From Diprion similis (lineage: Eukaryota > Arthropoda > Insecta > Hymenoptera > Diprionidae), in assembly GCF_021155765.1 (NCBI RefSeq), contig NC_060106.1, positions 21,540,031 through 21,604,030 of the forward strand: 64,000 bases of DNA. The letters are read 5' to 3'. Positions 27,901 to 38,710 of this stretch are shown piece after piece. How positions within the stretch are numbered: the stretch's first letter is position 1; each line of letters begins with the position of its first letter. The notes under the pieces were generated by a model. That model saw only the letters and a program-made list of their open reading frames with translations, was not told the DNA's origin and searched no databases. The translations under genes and the position numbers were made by a program.

Positions 27901-28893
27901 ACGAAACAGAGCGTAGAACCAACAGCAGAGAAATGAGGACGAAAATAAGCAGTTTTTCGCCTGTAACTTTTGATTCGTTGCTCGCAGCGTATTGGGACTG
28001 CGCTTAATCGATTCCTCTCGCAAAATTACGTCGGAATAGTGCCTGAAAGAATTAATTGCAGCACTTTTCAAAGTCGTCGAAATTTTTACCAAAAATGCAA
28101 AGGGGTTAGCCTTGGATTTTTTTTGGCCGAAAAATCTTTTGTCTTGGAATCGATTTGTATGACCCTTTCCGGAGTAAATCGACCCCCAGGAACTCAAAAA
28201 ACGCACGAAACAGAGCGTAGAACCAACAGCAGAGAAATGAGGACGAAAATAAGCAGTTTTTCGCCTGTAACTTTTGATTCGTTGCTCGCAGCGTATTGGG
28301 ACTGCGCTTAATCGATTCCTCTCGCAAAATTACGTCGGAATAGTGCCTGAAAGAATTAATTGCAGCACTTTTCAAAGTCGTCGAAATTTTTACCAAAAAT
28401 GCAAAGGGGTTAGCCTTGGATTTTTTTTGGCCGAAAAATCTTTTGTCTTGGAATCGATTTGTATGACCCTTTCCGGAGTAAATCGACCCCCAGGAACTCA
28501 AAAAACGCACGAAACAGAGCGTAGAACCAACAGCAGAGGAATGAGGACGAAAATAAGCAGTTTTTCGCCTGTAACTTTTGATCCGTTGCTCGCAGCGTAT
28601 TGGGACTGCGCTTAATCGATTCCTCTCGCAAAATTACGTCGGAATAGTGCCTGAAAGAATTAATTGCAGCACATTTCAAAGTCGTCGAAATTTTTACCAA
28701 AAATGCAAAGGGGTTAGCCTTGGATTTTTTTTGGCCGAAAAATCTTTTGTCTTGGAATCGATTTGTTTGACCCTTTCCGGAGTAAATTGACCCCCAGGAA
28801 CTCAAAAAACGCACGAAACAGAGCGTAGAACCAACAGCAGAGGAATGAGGACGAAAATAAGCAGTTATTCGCCTGTAACTTTCGATCCGTTGC
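916..28893 (+). repeat. 304-bp satellite array, 92 tandem monomers
   Basis: The landmark GATCCGTTGCTCGCAGCG recurs every 304 bp from 1220 to 28580, and its last, broken copy starts at 28884; a diverged first copy is at 916. That gives 92 periods covering 27968 bp, which is exactly 92 x 304, so there is no net length change anywhere. Most monomers differ from their neighbours by zero to three bases. The outermost left monomers differ most, as expected for unequal crossing-over and conversion. The monomer carries A and T runs (T8, A6) and two ATCGAT-type dyads. It has few stop codons, so overlapping open frames of 113 codons (+) and 134 codons (-) recur every 304 bp. Because 304 is not a multiple of 3, each frame re-reads the same DNA in a shifted phase, so these are not treated as genes. 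Function is unknown. Confidence 0.97.
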
Positions 28894-30116
28894 CTTACTT
28901 TTTTGGTCATTTTCGGAGCCGAAAATTTTTCGTCTCGTAATCTATTTGTATGATCATCTCCAGAGTAATTCGACCCCAAGGAACTCAGAAAACACATAAA
29001 AAAGAGCGTCGGACCAACAGCACAGAAATTACGACGAAAATCTCCAGTTTTTTGGCTGTAACTTTTCAGGCGTTGCTCGCAGCGTATTGGGACTGCGCTC
29101 AATCGATTTCTCTCGCGAAATGACGTCGGAATAGGGCATGCAAAAATTTTTTGCAGCACTTTTTAGAATCGTTGAAATTTTCGCCAAAAATCCAAAGGGG
29201 TAAGCCTTACTTTTTTTGTCATTTTCGGAGCCGAAAATTTTTCGTTTCGGATTCGATTTGTATGACCATCTCTAGAGTAATTCGACCCCAAGGAACTCAG
29301 AAAACACATGAAAAAGAGCGTCGGACCAACAGCACAGAAATTACGACGAAAATCTCCAGTTTTTTGGCTGTAACTTTGGATGCGTTGCTCGCAGCGTATT
29401 GGGACTGCGCTTAATCGATTTCTCTCGCAAAATCACGTCGGCATAGGGCATGCAAAAATTTATTGCAGCACTTTTCAGAATTGTTGAAATTTTCGCCAAA
29501 AATCCAAAGGGGTAAGCCTTACTGTTTTGGTCATTTTCGGAGCCGAAAATTTTTCGTCTCGGAATCGATTTGTATGACCATCTCTAGAGTAATTCGACCC
29601 CAAGGAACTCAGAAAACACATGAAAAAGATCGTCGGACCAGCAGCAGAGAAATTACGACGAAAATCTCAAGTTTTTTGGCCGTAACTTTCGATGCGTTGC
29701 TCGCAGCGTATCGGGACTGCGCATAATCGATTTCTGTCGCAAAATTACGTCGATATAGTGCGTCCAAGAATTGATCACAGCATTTTTCAAACAAGTTAAA
29801 ATTTTTACAACAAAATCTAAGGGGTTAGCCTTACTTTTTTTGTGATTCTCGGAGCCGAAATATTTTTGTCTCGGAATCGATTTGTATGACCCTTGCTGGA
29901 CTAACTGCATATCCAGGATCACAAGAAACACATACAAAAGTGCGTAGGACCAACAGCAGAGAAACGACCATGAAAATCTCCAGTATTTTGGCTGTAACTT
30001 CAATGCTTTGCTTGCAGCGAATTCGGACCGCACGCAAAATCACGTCAATGTAGTGCATCCAAGGATTGATCACAGCCTTATTTAAAAAAGTCGAAAGTTT
30101 TACCAAAAATCCAAAC
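28894..30116 (+). repeat. 312-bp sister satellite, about four tandem units
   Basis: The landmark CTTACT followed by a T-run occurs at 28894, 29206, 29518 and 29830, a spacing of exactly 312 bp three times. The next, degraded equivalent is at about 30117 (287 bp on). The units are clearly related to the 304-bp monomer (shared CCAAAGGGGTAAGCC, GTATGACCATCTC, GGACCAACAGCA and GCGTTGCTCGCAGCGTATTG). They differ at many sites and carry an extra TCATTTTCGGAGCC-like segment. Divergence rises towards the right. They form a separate subfamily abutting the homogeneous array. Confidence 0.92.
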
Positions 30117-30250
30117 GCTTCAATTTTTGCTTGAGTTCAAAACCTCTCCATTCCACAATCGATTCGTATGGACCTTTCCAGACTGATTGGACAGAATCAC
30201 GCAAAAGAAATCCGGAACAACGAAAGACCAACAGCTAGGGAAATGCATAG
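30117..30250 (+). repeat. degraded half-monomer, right flank
   Basis: Monomer landmarks persist in weak form: CAATCGATTCGTATGGACC, TTTCCAGACTGATTGGAC and GAAAGACCAACAGCTAGGG. The similarity ends at the same monomer position at which the left outer half-monomer (140-335) ends, and the spacer sequence then begins. Confidence 0.65.
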
Positions 30251-30850
30251 AAAATACGGAAAAAATCGATTTTCTATTTAACTCCCAGTTTTATGAAATA
30301 GTGACAATACAATATCAAACATTAACTTATTGTATCGTATCCTGCAGAGGTGTGATGCAGTACGAAGGCCAAAACTTAAGCTTAGATATTTATTAACTAC
30401 GATCAACACGATATGTAGAATTTTTTGAACATATATATACTGTACACCTATCTCCTCATATTAGAATAAGATATTCCGTGTAATGTTTATTCATAATTAT
30501 AGCATATCTTTTTGTCTGACACCTCAATTCTATTCGTCGATTTGTTAAATTTCTATATACTGACACCCAACACTTGCACTATAAAGTTGCGATGTATACA
30601 CCTCGCAAACACGGCTAGCCAAAGCTTCTATACCGCTCAAGCGATCAGCATGAAACTTGGTCAAATGATGACTTAATTCGGCAAAACATGGAGCGACTTT
30701 TTACTTCCTGAAAATTTGAAATAAAAATTATAGATTAGTCATGAGTCACCGTAATTGGGAAAATTTTCGCAGTTGTACTAAAAGTACACCTGAAAGTATA
30801 TTGAATAAACTGCATCAAACTGAGTCTGAAACTGTGTGGCTATGACTCAC
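30251..30850. repeat. right copy of the array-flanking spacer
   Basis: This is homologous in order to 336-715 through four shared blocks, beginning with CCTGCAGAGGTGTG at 30341. It is longer than the left copy: about 190-200 bp between roughly 30590 and 30790 has no counterpart on the left, so one copy gained or lost a segment. No coding capacity was recognised. Confidence 0.7.
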
Positions 30851-30908
30851 TGATTTTTTTTCCTACCTCTATGACAATTGTGTGCAGATTTTACGTATTT
30901 CGGACGAG

Positions 30909-30987
30909 ACTTTCGATCTGACTGCGTACACTCGATTTCCCTCGTAAAAATACGTCAACATGGTGCATCAAAGAATTGGTTGATGCA
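30909..30987 (+). repeat. monomer fragment beyond the right spacer
   Basis: The blocks ACTTTCGATC, ACTGCGTACACTCGATTTCC, CTCGTAAAAATACGTC and GTGCATCAAAGAATTG match the monomer region around its CTCGCAAAATTACGTCGG segment. This shows monomer sequence resuming after the right spacer, mirroring the left side, where monomers resume after the left spacer. Confidence 0.65.
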
Positions 30988-31421
30988 GGTCTATAATGCA
31001 GGTGATAGTTGTTGGTTAGGAAGAAATTCCTTTACCGGCGTAGTCAGTTGCTTACTTGATAATAACTGCTGTTATCCCCAAGCCCGGCCCAGCAAAAATA
31101 ACTGGCTGTTAGCTCTTCAAGAGTAGATCCTTGTTTTTTTAGTTGTAGCATGGTTTCAACCGTTTCAACCGTTTCCGCAGATTTTGTCGCTTTGATTCGG
31201 TTGTTCAAAAGCGTCCACAGGCACCTCTGTACCACAGAATTGTAAACGAAGCTTTAAACATTGAGGAATCCGGAATAGCATGTCGACTTTCTACTCACGG
31301 TAGTTTTATGCCAATGGCGTTGGCGTTGTGAATTGTGGAGTGAAATTCTAATCACAATAACACAAAATTGACGTATATGAGTAGAAATTCACTGCATTTG
31401 TAGATCTTATGTTTGCATATT
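30988..31421. other. gap between repeat region and FAF1
   Basis: About 430 bp with no recognised gene. It holds a small tandem of a CGTTTCAAC-like unit near 31151-31180. The FAF1 promoter and 5' leader must lie here or further left, which puts the repeat region within about 450 bp of the FAF1 start codon. No TATA box or other clear core element was identified. Confidence 0.4.
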
Positions 31422-34400
31422 ATGGCTGAAAATCGAGAAGTGATTTTAGCCGACTTTCAGGTAATATTGAACACATAATGTTTCCGTAATGTAGTAAAAT
31501 GATTTGGTTATGTACGCATCTTCAATGATGACATTGACAATTGCTGTAGTCGCTGGAAACAAAATTTCATCGATCTGAGGGCTGAGTTCTTCACTACGAT
31601 GATATAAACCTACTAATACTCTCTTACTCGCAATTAGGCAGAGTTCGGAATATTTCATACTGGGCGTAATCGATTAACGACAGTCTCCAATAATCCGCAA
31701 TCTCATTGATTCGTTCAAGTTTACGCATTCCTACAAATAAATGCATTAATTTTAATTCCCAAGCCTGCTCATTTCAACGGAATATTTTTTTTACTTAGTT
31801 TAAAACTCTAAAAAAATTACGCGTTTTTCAATTAGTAACTAATATCTCACAATGATAGGTCAACAAACAAATCCGCCATGACTATTCGAGCAGAAGAATA
31901 AAAATGGAAACAAAAAGCTCGAAAACTTTCGATCTGCCCGGAATAATAACAAAGAATCGTGAAATTTCGATGAATAAATATGCGATTTTCAGCACTATCA
32001 TTCAACACATAGAAGTTTACTTTGACAATCATATTCCAACCAGATTTAGTGTCTGTAATTGGGTCGTAATTTGTTGATTTTGAAAATTAGACACTCAATA
32101 GTAATCGAAATTTACATTTCAATACTTATTTCTAAATGACACAATTGCATAATCATAGAAATATTCACTCATGACATTCAATATGATATGATGCTGATGT
32201 AAATAATGATGTGTTTTAAATTTATTCAAAAATCATTTTCATCATGTAGGTCATGATTAAAAAAAAAAAAACTATTTGTAAAATTTCAACTTTTTACAAT
32301 GTTACTGTCTATTATGAATACGTTTGATTTGTCTACAATATTGCAAAAGCATTCACCAGCGTGTAATGTCGTACGTAACTTTTTACAATTGTTTGTAGGC
32401 ATGTACTGGAATTGATGATGTTGGGGAAGCCATTTTACACTTGGATGAAACCAATTGGGATTTGCTGGTAATTTCATCGCTGACATATAAGTGAAAACAA
32501 GAATATTTAACTTTCTTCCTTTAATGAAATGATTTCATTAACAAGTATTTTATTCGAAATTTAGGCAGCAATCAATAGAGTTATGCCAGAAGATTCACAG
32601 CAGCTTCCGTCAGAAATGGGACCAGACATAGAAATGATACAGGAAATTCGTCGGACTCCAGAAATCATAGACATTGTCACGATACCAAGTAATTCAAGTC
32701 CACCCATAATACGTGTACCTGAAAACACTCGAGCTGGTACAAGCAAAACTAGAAGCAACACGTCAACAGTGACTTTTCATATACACTACATGGATACAGT
32801 CTTTGACATTCAGTTGCCAGTATCACACTCTGTTGGTAAGTAATTCATATACAAGTATAGGGGAAGGCCTTCATAAAACTCGTTTCAATAATTATTTGTA
32901 TATAGATAACAGGTATATGATATGCTAGAAAACTTTTAATTTGGAATGTTGTTTTCAAAGGATACTTGAAGCACATGATTCGTGCAGAAGTAGGCATTCC
33001 ACCTTGCCAGCAGGAGCTACATGGCTGGAAAAAAGAGCCACAATCTGATTTTACTATTCTCGAAACACTGGATTTATTACCGGAAGTGACATTATACTTG
33101 AGACTGATTACAGAAATTGGCGATTGGGCAAGTGATGTGTGAGTATTTATCAACTATTGTATCAATTGTTGGAAATTAATATTTTTCTGAGATGAAAAAA
33201 GTTTAAAAATTATACAATATTATATTTTTTGTATAATTAGGAAGAGCAATTGATCGAAATTGGAGTTAATAACTTTTCTATGATTTGGCAATGTGTACCC
33301 TTGAACAAATTTCGACTACAATGTAAACTTGGTGATTGTTTTAGCGTCAAAACATCCGACCGATTGGCCCAAGAATATGTACTGAATATTCGTGATGAAG
33401 TACACAACCGCAGTTATAAATTGAAATTCCTAGGAACACGTACAGTTCTGGAAGTGAAAACTGACCTTTTTACACTGACAGATATCCCTGTACGAAATCA
33501 GCATTGGATTGGCTGGCCGCCTACGTTGAAGAACGATAATACAATGTTAGCTCAAAGCGGAATTTCATATCCAGAGCATGATCTCACGATCGACAAATTA
33601 CCTGTGAAAGAAAATAAGCCAGTATGTAAAATTTATGATAACCGTGAAAACTGTTAATAAGAAGACCCAACAGAAACTTTCAATTTATTGATAATAATAT
33701 TTATAACAAAAGTAATAAATTCAAGTTTTCTCTATAACGAAACTATAAAAGAAGTAACAACAAACTGAAGTACAGGTATCTGGTAAATTTATAATTATAA
33801 TTACCTAATTTCACAGGTTGTCGTGGATACAATAGATAGCGATAGTTCCGTTGAAGAATTCGAAGACGCTTCGGAAACATTCAACATTGAAGATGATGTT
33901 TTCTTAGAAAATGTTCAATCTATGAACATCCATCATCTAAGTGAGTTTACTTTATTGCATCACTGATTGATATTCAGTTAATCAAATAACTTAATTTAAG
34001 AGTAATTTTTATGTAATTAAAGTTTATGACTTTAATGTGTTTTTTCTTTCAGTGCCTGATAATGTGGAAGACGAAACTATAGGTACTCTTCAATTTGCGG
34101 AACAATTTCAAAAACGTTATGGTGCTGCCCACCCTGACTTCTTTGCTGGTACATTTGAAGAAGCCATAAAAGAATCATGTCTCAGACCAGCAAAAGAGGT
34201 AAGAAACGTTACCTTCTACTTGTTACTCATTCCGTAGTATAAATGCATCGAATTTTTTGTTGATTGTAAACCCATACTGATTCTTTGATCATTAATTGAT
34301 GTACAGTATATTTAATATTACACAGTGTGAATGATCCATAATGACCTCATACCTTATTTTTAACAGAGGAAATTACTGGCCGTTTATTTGCATCACGACA

Positions 34401-36061
34401 ACAGTGTTCTGGCCAATGTGTTTTGTACGCAGTTACTAGGCTTTGAAACTGTGCTACAACTTCTATCTGCGAATTTTATAGTATGGGGATGGGATTTCAC
34501 TCATGAATCAAATAAACGGAAGTGAGTATTTTTTAACACTATCTATAGAATTGAATCGATTATCAATAATATTGATAATTAATCATGAATATAGGTGTTT
34601 CATTATTTAAATACTCACAATTTAATACTTGTGATTCGTCCGCTGTCAAATGTGAGTAAATAATTTATTTTTTTTTACAACAAATTAGGTTTTTGTCAGC
34701 AATTAATCGAACACTCGGACCAGTTGCTGCACTTACAGTGAGAAATATTGATGTGGATACGCTGCCAGTACTTATGATCATCATGCGGTCACGATCAAAT
34801 ACTGAAATATTTACGATTGTTCAGGGAAACGTAGGAGTCAATGAACTTCTCACTAATTTAATCCAAGCTGTCGACGTTTTCCAAGTAAGAAACTGTATTT
34901 GGCTTAAAAGCTTTTTTAAATCATATAATTTCTGTGATTTGAATGACCTTATAACTTTTTTGAGTTTATACATTTCTGAAAAATTTGGCACTCTACCAAC
35001 AACATTGTTTATCAAAGCGATTGTTAGAAAGCATATATTTTTCTAGGATCAACGAAGAGCGGATATTGAAGTTGAAGAGGAAAGACAAGCCAGGGAGAGA
35101 GTGAAGCATGAACAAGACTTGGCGTACCAAGAGAGTTTAGCAGCAGACAGGTAGCTTCCGGTTTCTTTGCTCAATATGAAACTTTGTTTATTAAAGGAAT
35201 CATTTTGAAACTAATCATCTTAGATCAGCTCCTTATATCTTGTCGAGTAGTGCTGCTTGAGAATACTCACGAATTCGTTTCAAGAAATTTTCAAATTGAT
35301 CTGACAACATATTTTTCGTTATTTTTAGAGCCAAAGAAGAGGCAAAACAAATGCAAGAGTTGTTAGAAAAGCAAGAAAAAGAACGAGCTGAAAATGAGAG
35401 AGTTGCCGGGGAAGCTCGAAGAGAGGTAAAACTGATGTCGTGCTTCAGTACATCATTGATTTCACCAGTATACTTATTTGGCATTGAAACATAATTTTCT
35501 ATCACAGGCTCACAGACAAGCAGCAGAATCAAGCTTACCTCCAGAACCCGAAGAAGGAGCAGGCGATGGTATTACAAAAATACGAGTACGACTACCTGAA
35601 GGTACATTCTTGGAACGCAAGTTTCAAACGGACACCCCGCTTCAGACACTGCTTAATTTCCTCATCGTTGAAGGATATCCTACGGACGAATACAAAGTTA
35701 TTTCTAACTGGCCACGAAGGGATGTAAGTAAAATGATGTAAGCATTATGCGTTGTATTTCACTTTGATTTATTTGAACCGTGAATTGATTAATTGTTCAA
35801 ACCGTTCTTTAAATCAACAGTGGTTTATTTTAATTTTTTTTCCCTAAGAAATTATCCTGATCTGAAAAATAATTTGCTACTTGTACTCGTGACGTTGTAT
35901 ATTCATAGTATATAGCGCTAAATTCGAAAAATCTTCTCGTTTTAATATTTCATTTGTAAATCTACATTACGTTTTCACAGCTCACATCAATGGATACGAA
36001 ACTTACTCTCCTAGAATTGAAACTATGCCCGCAAGAAACTGTTATCTTAGAAGAACGATAG
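31422..36061 (+). CDS. FAF1: FAF1 / Caspar-type UBX ubiquitin adaptor
   Basis: Reconstructed coding exons: 31422-31460, 32399-32467, 32565-32835, 32961-33136, 33241-33621, 33817-33940, 34053-34198, 34367-34521, 34689-34884, 35047-35150, 35329-35425, 35508-35723 and 35981-36061. Phases join to give 684 aa (human FAF1 is 650). Domains are an N-terminal UBA (about 1-45, with ILADFQ then ACTGIDD and NWDL), two ubiquitin-like domains (about 100-185 and 230-305), a thioredoxin-like UAS domain (about 355-519, containing YLHHDNSVLANVF), a charged coiled coil (520-590) and a C-terminal UBX (about 607-684, ending CPQETVILEER). The family bridges ubiquitylated clients to the p97/VCP ATPase; the fly orthologue Caspar restrains IMD/Relish immune signalling. 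The first exon codes only 13 residues, but its MAENREVILADFQ matches the family start. The exon 4 donor (GTGTGAG at 33137) was chosen by phase because GTGAGT two bases on breaks the frame. Confidence 0.95.
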
Positions 36062-36364
36062 AAACACCAATTTGTAAACAAATTCTTTATAGAAATTAAG
36101 CATGGCGATGTTTGTAATATGTATTTATTTAATAATTTTGAAATAGCAATTAGTTGAGAGAATTATGTGTTAATTGCGTGATAACATTTTTATGCTGTAA
36201 TAACATTATTATTATTAATAATGATAACTACAACAATAATTATTATTATATCTTCGTATGATTACATTGTAAAACAGATGTAGTTCTATTTTATAAAAAG
36301 AAATCCTTTCTACACTGTTTTATGGTAATTTGTAAATTTCCCGTCCCATGTTGCTATTAAGAAC

Positions 36365-36370
36365 AATAAA
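36365..36370 (+). terminator. AATAAA polyadenylation signal for FAF1
   Basis: A canonical AATAAA lies 304 bp after the FAF1 stop codon, in AT-rich DNA and with no competing gene nearby. It is the best candidate 3' end; the cleavage site is not resolved. Confidence 0.5.
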
Positions 36371-38400
36371 CCAATTATCAAGTATTTGGGACTCGAACTG
36401 TTCCTAATTTTATTTCACACTTTGCCTGACCTTGCAATTAGATTTTGAATAAAAATACTGAGCATTTTTTAACATGCCCGTTGCTTTGTTTTTAGAGAAA
36501 ATAAGAAACAAAAAAAAGTTATTATTATCACCACGAAAGTGGAAAGTTGAGTTTGTACTAGATCTGCATGTTTTGAAATCTGACGAATCACCTCCAACCA
36601 TCTCCGGATGGATGCTGGGATGTGATAAATTTTAGTCCAATGATATCTCGAGAATGAATGAGCAGATTCTTATGATTTCAGACTCAACCGACATGACTTT
36701 ACCTAACTTTAAACTGAATTGATTTGAAATCTGATCGGTACAGTGAATTGTTCGAATTTAATACATCCTAAGGTGTAACATATGAGGCAGGCGGATGCTA
36801 GGAGTGAGTAATGGAAGTTTAAAAATAATACGATCTTTTCATTGCATACAAACTTTCGAATGTTTCATATAAGAAGTATACATACAATTCTATTACTATT
36901 ATGATTTATAAAAAAGGTCCGTACGGTACTTTTCAAAAAGAAACCGATTTTATTTTTTGTTTAAATGTGTCGAAAAAATAATAAAAATTGATTTATTGAG
37001 TCGTCTAGTTTTTACCCAATGTATAATTATCTTCTTCAAACTTATACCAATGGGTCTTACGGTACTCCAATTTGATTGAAAATAAAAAATTCAACATGCT
37101 TTACAAATTTTTTTTTCAATTTTCCTTTCATCGTCCTCAAATTACTCGCAAAAAACTGATCAAGAAATAAATTTACCGTCACCTTAATACTGAGTCGTCA
37201 TGTATCTGAAAAGTTGGTGTAAACTCCCCTCATTTTTAAGAGAAATTATTCAAATGATATCTCGAGAACGGGTCCATGAATTTAGATGATTTTAGCCTGA
37301 ATCAAATCAATCTAGGCTTCGATCAGACTGACAATTTTCAACTTACTTGAATAACAAAATTAGTTATTGATGCAGAAACAAAGAAATGTTACGAATTCTA
37401 CTAAATCGCAGTAGTAAATTTGAAAAATTCAAACCGTTTCTTTATTTCTGTGTCTAATGAAAATGTATTCGAGCGTTTTCGTTCAGAGTGTATAGAATAA
37501 GGCTGTCAAACCGTTTTTCTCGTTTGAAATACGTCGACTTCGATATTTCGAAATACAACCTAACAAAATCAAAATCGACTAGGGAACCTCCTTAATGATT
37601 AAAATGGATAAAAATAGCAATTAAAAATTAGTTCAATAGTTTGTTAATAATAATTAAAATTAAAGATACTGTGTTGACAATATTCAGTATTGCGACGGAA
37701 AAGTCAGCGTTCGAAATATTTTGTCAAACATTTTGAAAAAAAAAAAAAATGTATAAGAACGATATGAAGGTGTACAAATTAAGACTTGAATAATTAAAAA
37801 AAAAATATGTATTATGGAAGGAAATTTAAGGTGTTTCAATACAGGCATGCTGAAATAAACGACGAATAATTCAGCATTTTGCGTAAGAAAATAATTATTT
37901 TTGATGCGATAATCGGCAGGAGTCCAATTATTATCCCTTAGTACATAAATAAATAACACGATGTATATTGGGAGATTTTATTTTAGTCTAAGTTGTTGAG
38001 GAGAAACCTTAAAAACAATACCAATAACAAAGCCAAAACGAAGCGAAATAATTTTCTTTTTCGAATGTAAACACGCGAGTCACAATAACCGTCACCGATA
38101 TTCTACATAAGTATAACTGTATGCATTACATATATATATATATTGGTGTTTTTATGCCGAGCTCGGATCGGGTGAATACCTGGAATTGCGCGAGCATCGC
38201 ATGCACTCATATATACATATATAAGTTAGATAATACATTCTCAACCGCCCGAGTTATACGAAAGAAAAAATTCTTTCAAAAAGCTCGTGTAATAATGATC
38301 GAACTTCCAAGGCACGATCAGTTGTGAAATACGTTTCTCGTCTCATGGTTAGTTAGAAAAAAAAACACAGAATTTCACGAATTTCTCTCGCTAAAAATCG
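36371..38400. other. intergenic DNA without a recognised gene
   Basis: AT-rich DNA with only short, unconvincing frames. It contains two diverged copies of one sequence sharing AATGATATCTCGAGAA (36639-36654 and 37253-37268), with loosely similar context after each. This points to an old dispersed repeat. A (TA)n run lies at 38131-38143 just upstream of the next gene. Confidence 0.45.
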
Positions 38401-38710
38401 CGACTATTCCACAGCTCGCGTTTTTAACTAAGGTATAGCTATACCAATCTCCCGAAGGAGTAGCGCAGCGTGGCCGAATCCTTACGCAGGATTGGCTGGA
38501 CTCCCCAAAGTGGGGGGGAAATTGTCAGAGTGGGGTTGCAGGTTGATCCAGGGACCGGGAAGTCGCGCGCTACCCTCTCATAATTCAACACGCAATTTCG
38601 CACCGCGGACACAGAATTCGCGCGGTGAGCGTCTGCAGGTGTTTCGCACGCGTGTTGCGCTCCAATTTTTCTGCATTTTTTGGACGATTCAATTTTTCAA
38701 CATCGGAACA

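Noticed and set aside
1050-28790. Scores of near-identical frames of 113 codons (+) and 134 codons (-) in the satellite
   Set aside because: They overlap each other on opposite strands and run past one monomer into the next in a shifted phase because 304 is not divisible by 3. Substitutions show no codon bias, and no domain is visible. They are by-products of a stop-poor repeat.
28410-29159. 249-codon minus-strand frame
   Set aside because: It simply crosses from the 304-bp into the 312-bp satellite units; same reasoning as for the other satellite frames.
916-30116. CRISPR-like or centromeric CENP-B-box satellite
   Set aside because: There are no short repeats with variable spacers, and the host is eukaryotic. 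I looked for the CENP-B box pattern (TTCG..A..CGGG and its complement) in the consensus monomer and did not find it. A centromere role cannot be excluded but nothing supports it.
38455-38560. Possible tRNA just upstream of the RRM gene
   Set aside because: A GTAGCGCAGCGTGG string and a GGTTGATCC string recall tRNA boxes, but spacing and stems do not form a cloverleaf.
38492-38710. Upstream in-frame extension of the RRM protein by 73 codons
   Set aside because: The translation is low-similarity and basic. The family N-terminus fits the ATG at 38711, which has a better context. The extension is most likely 5' leader.
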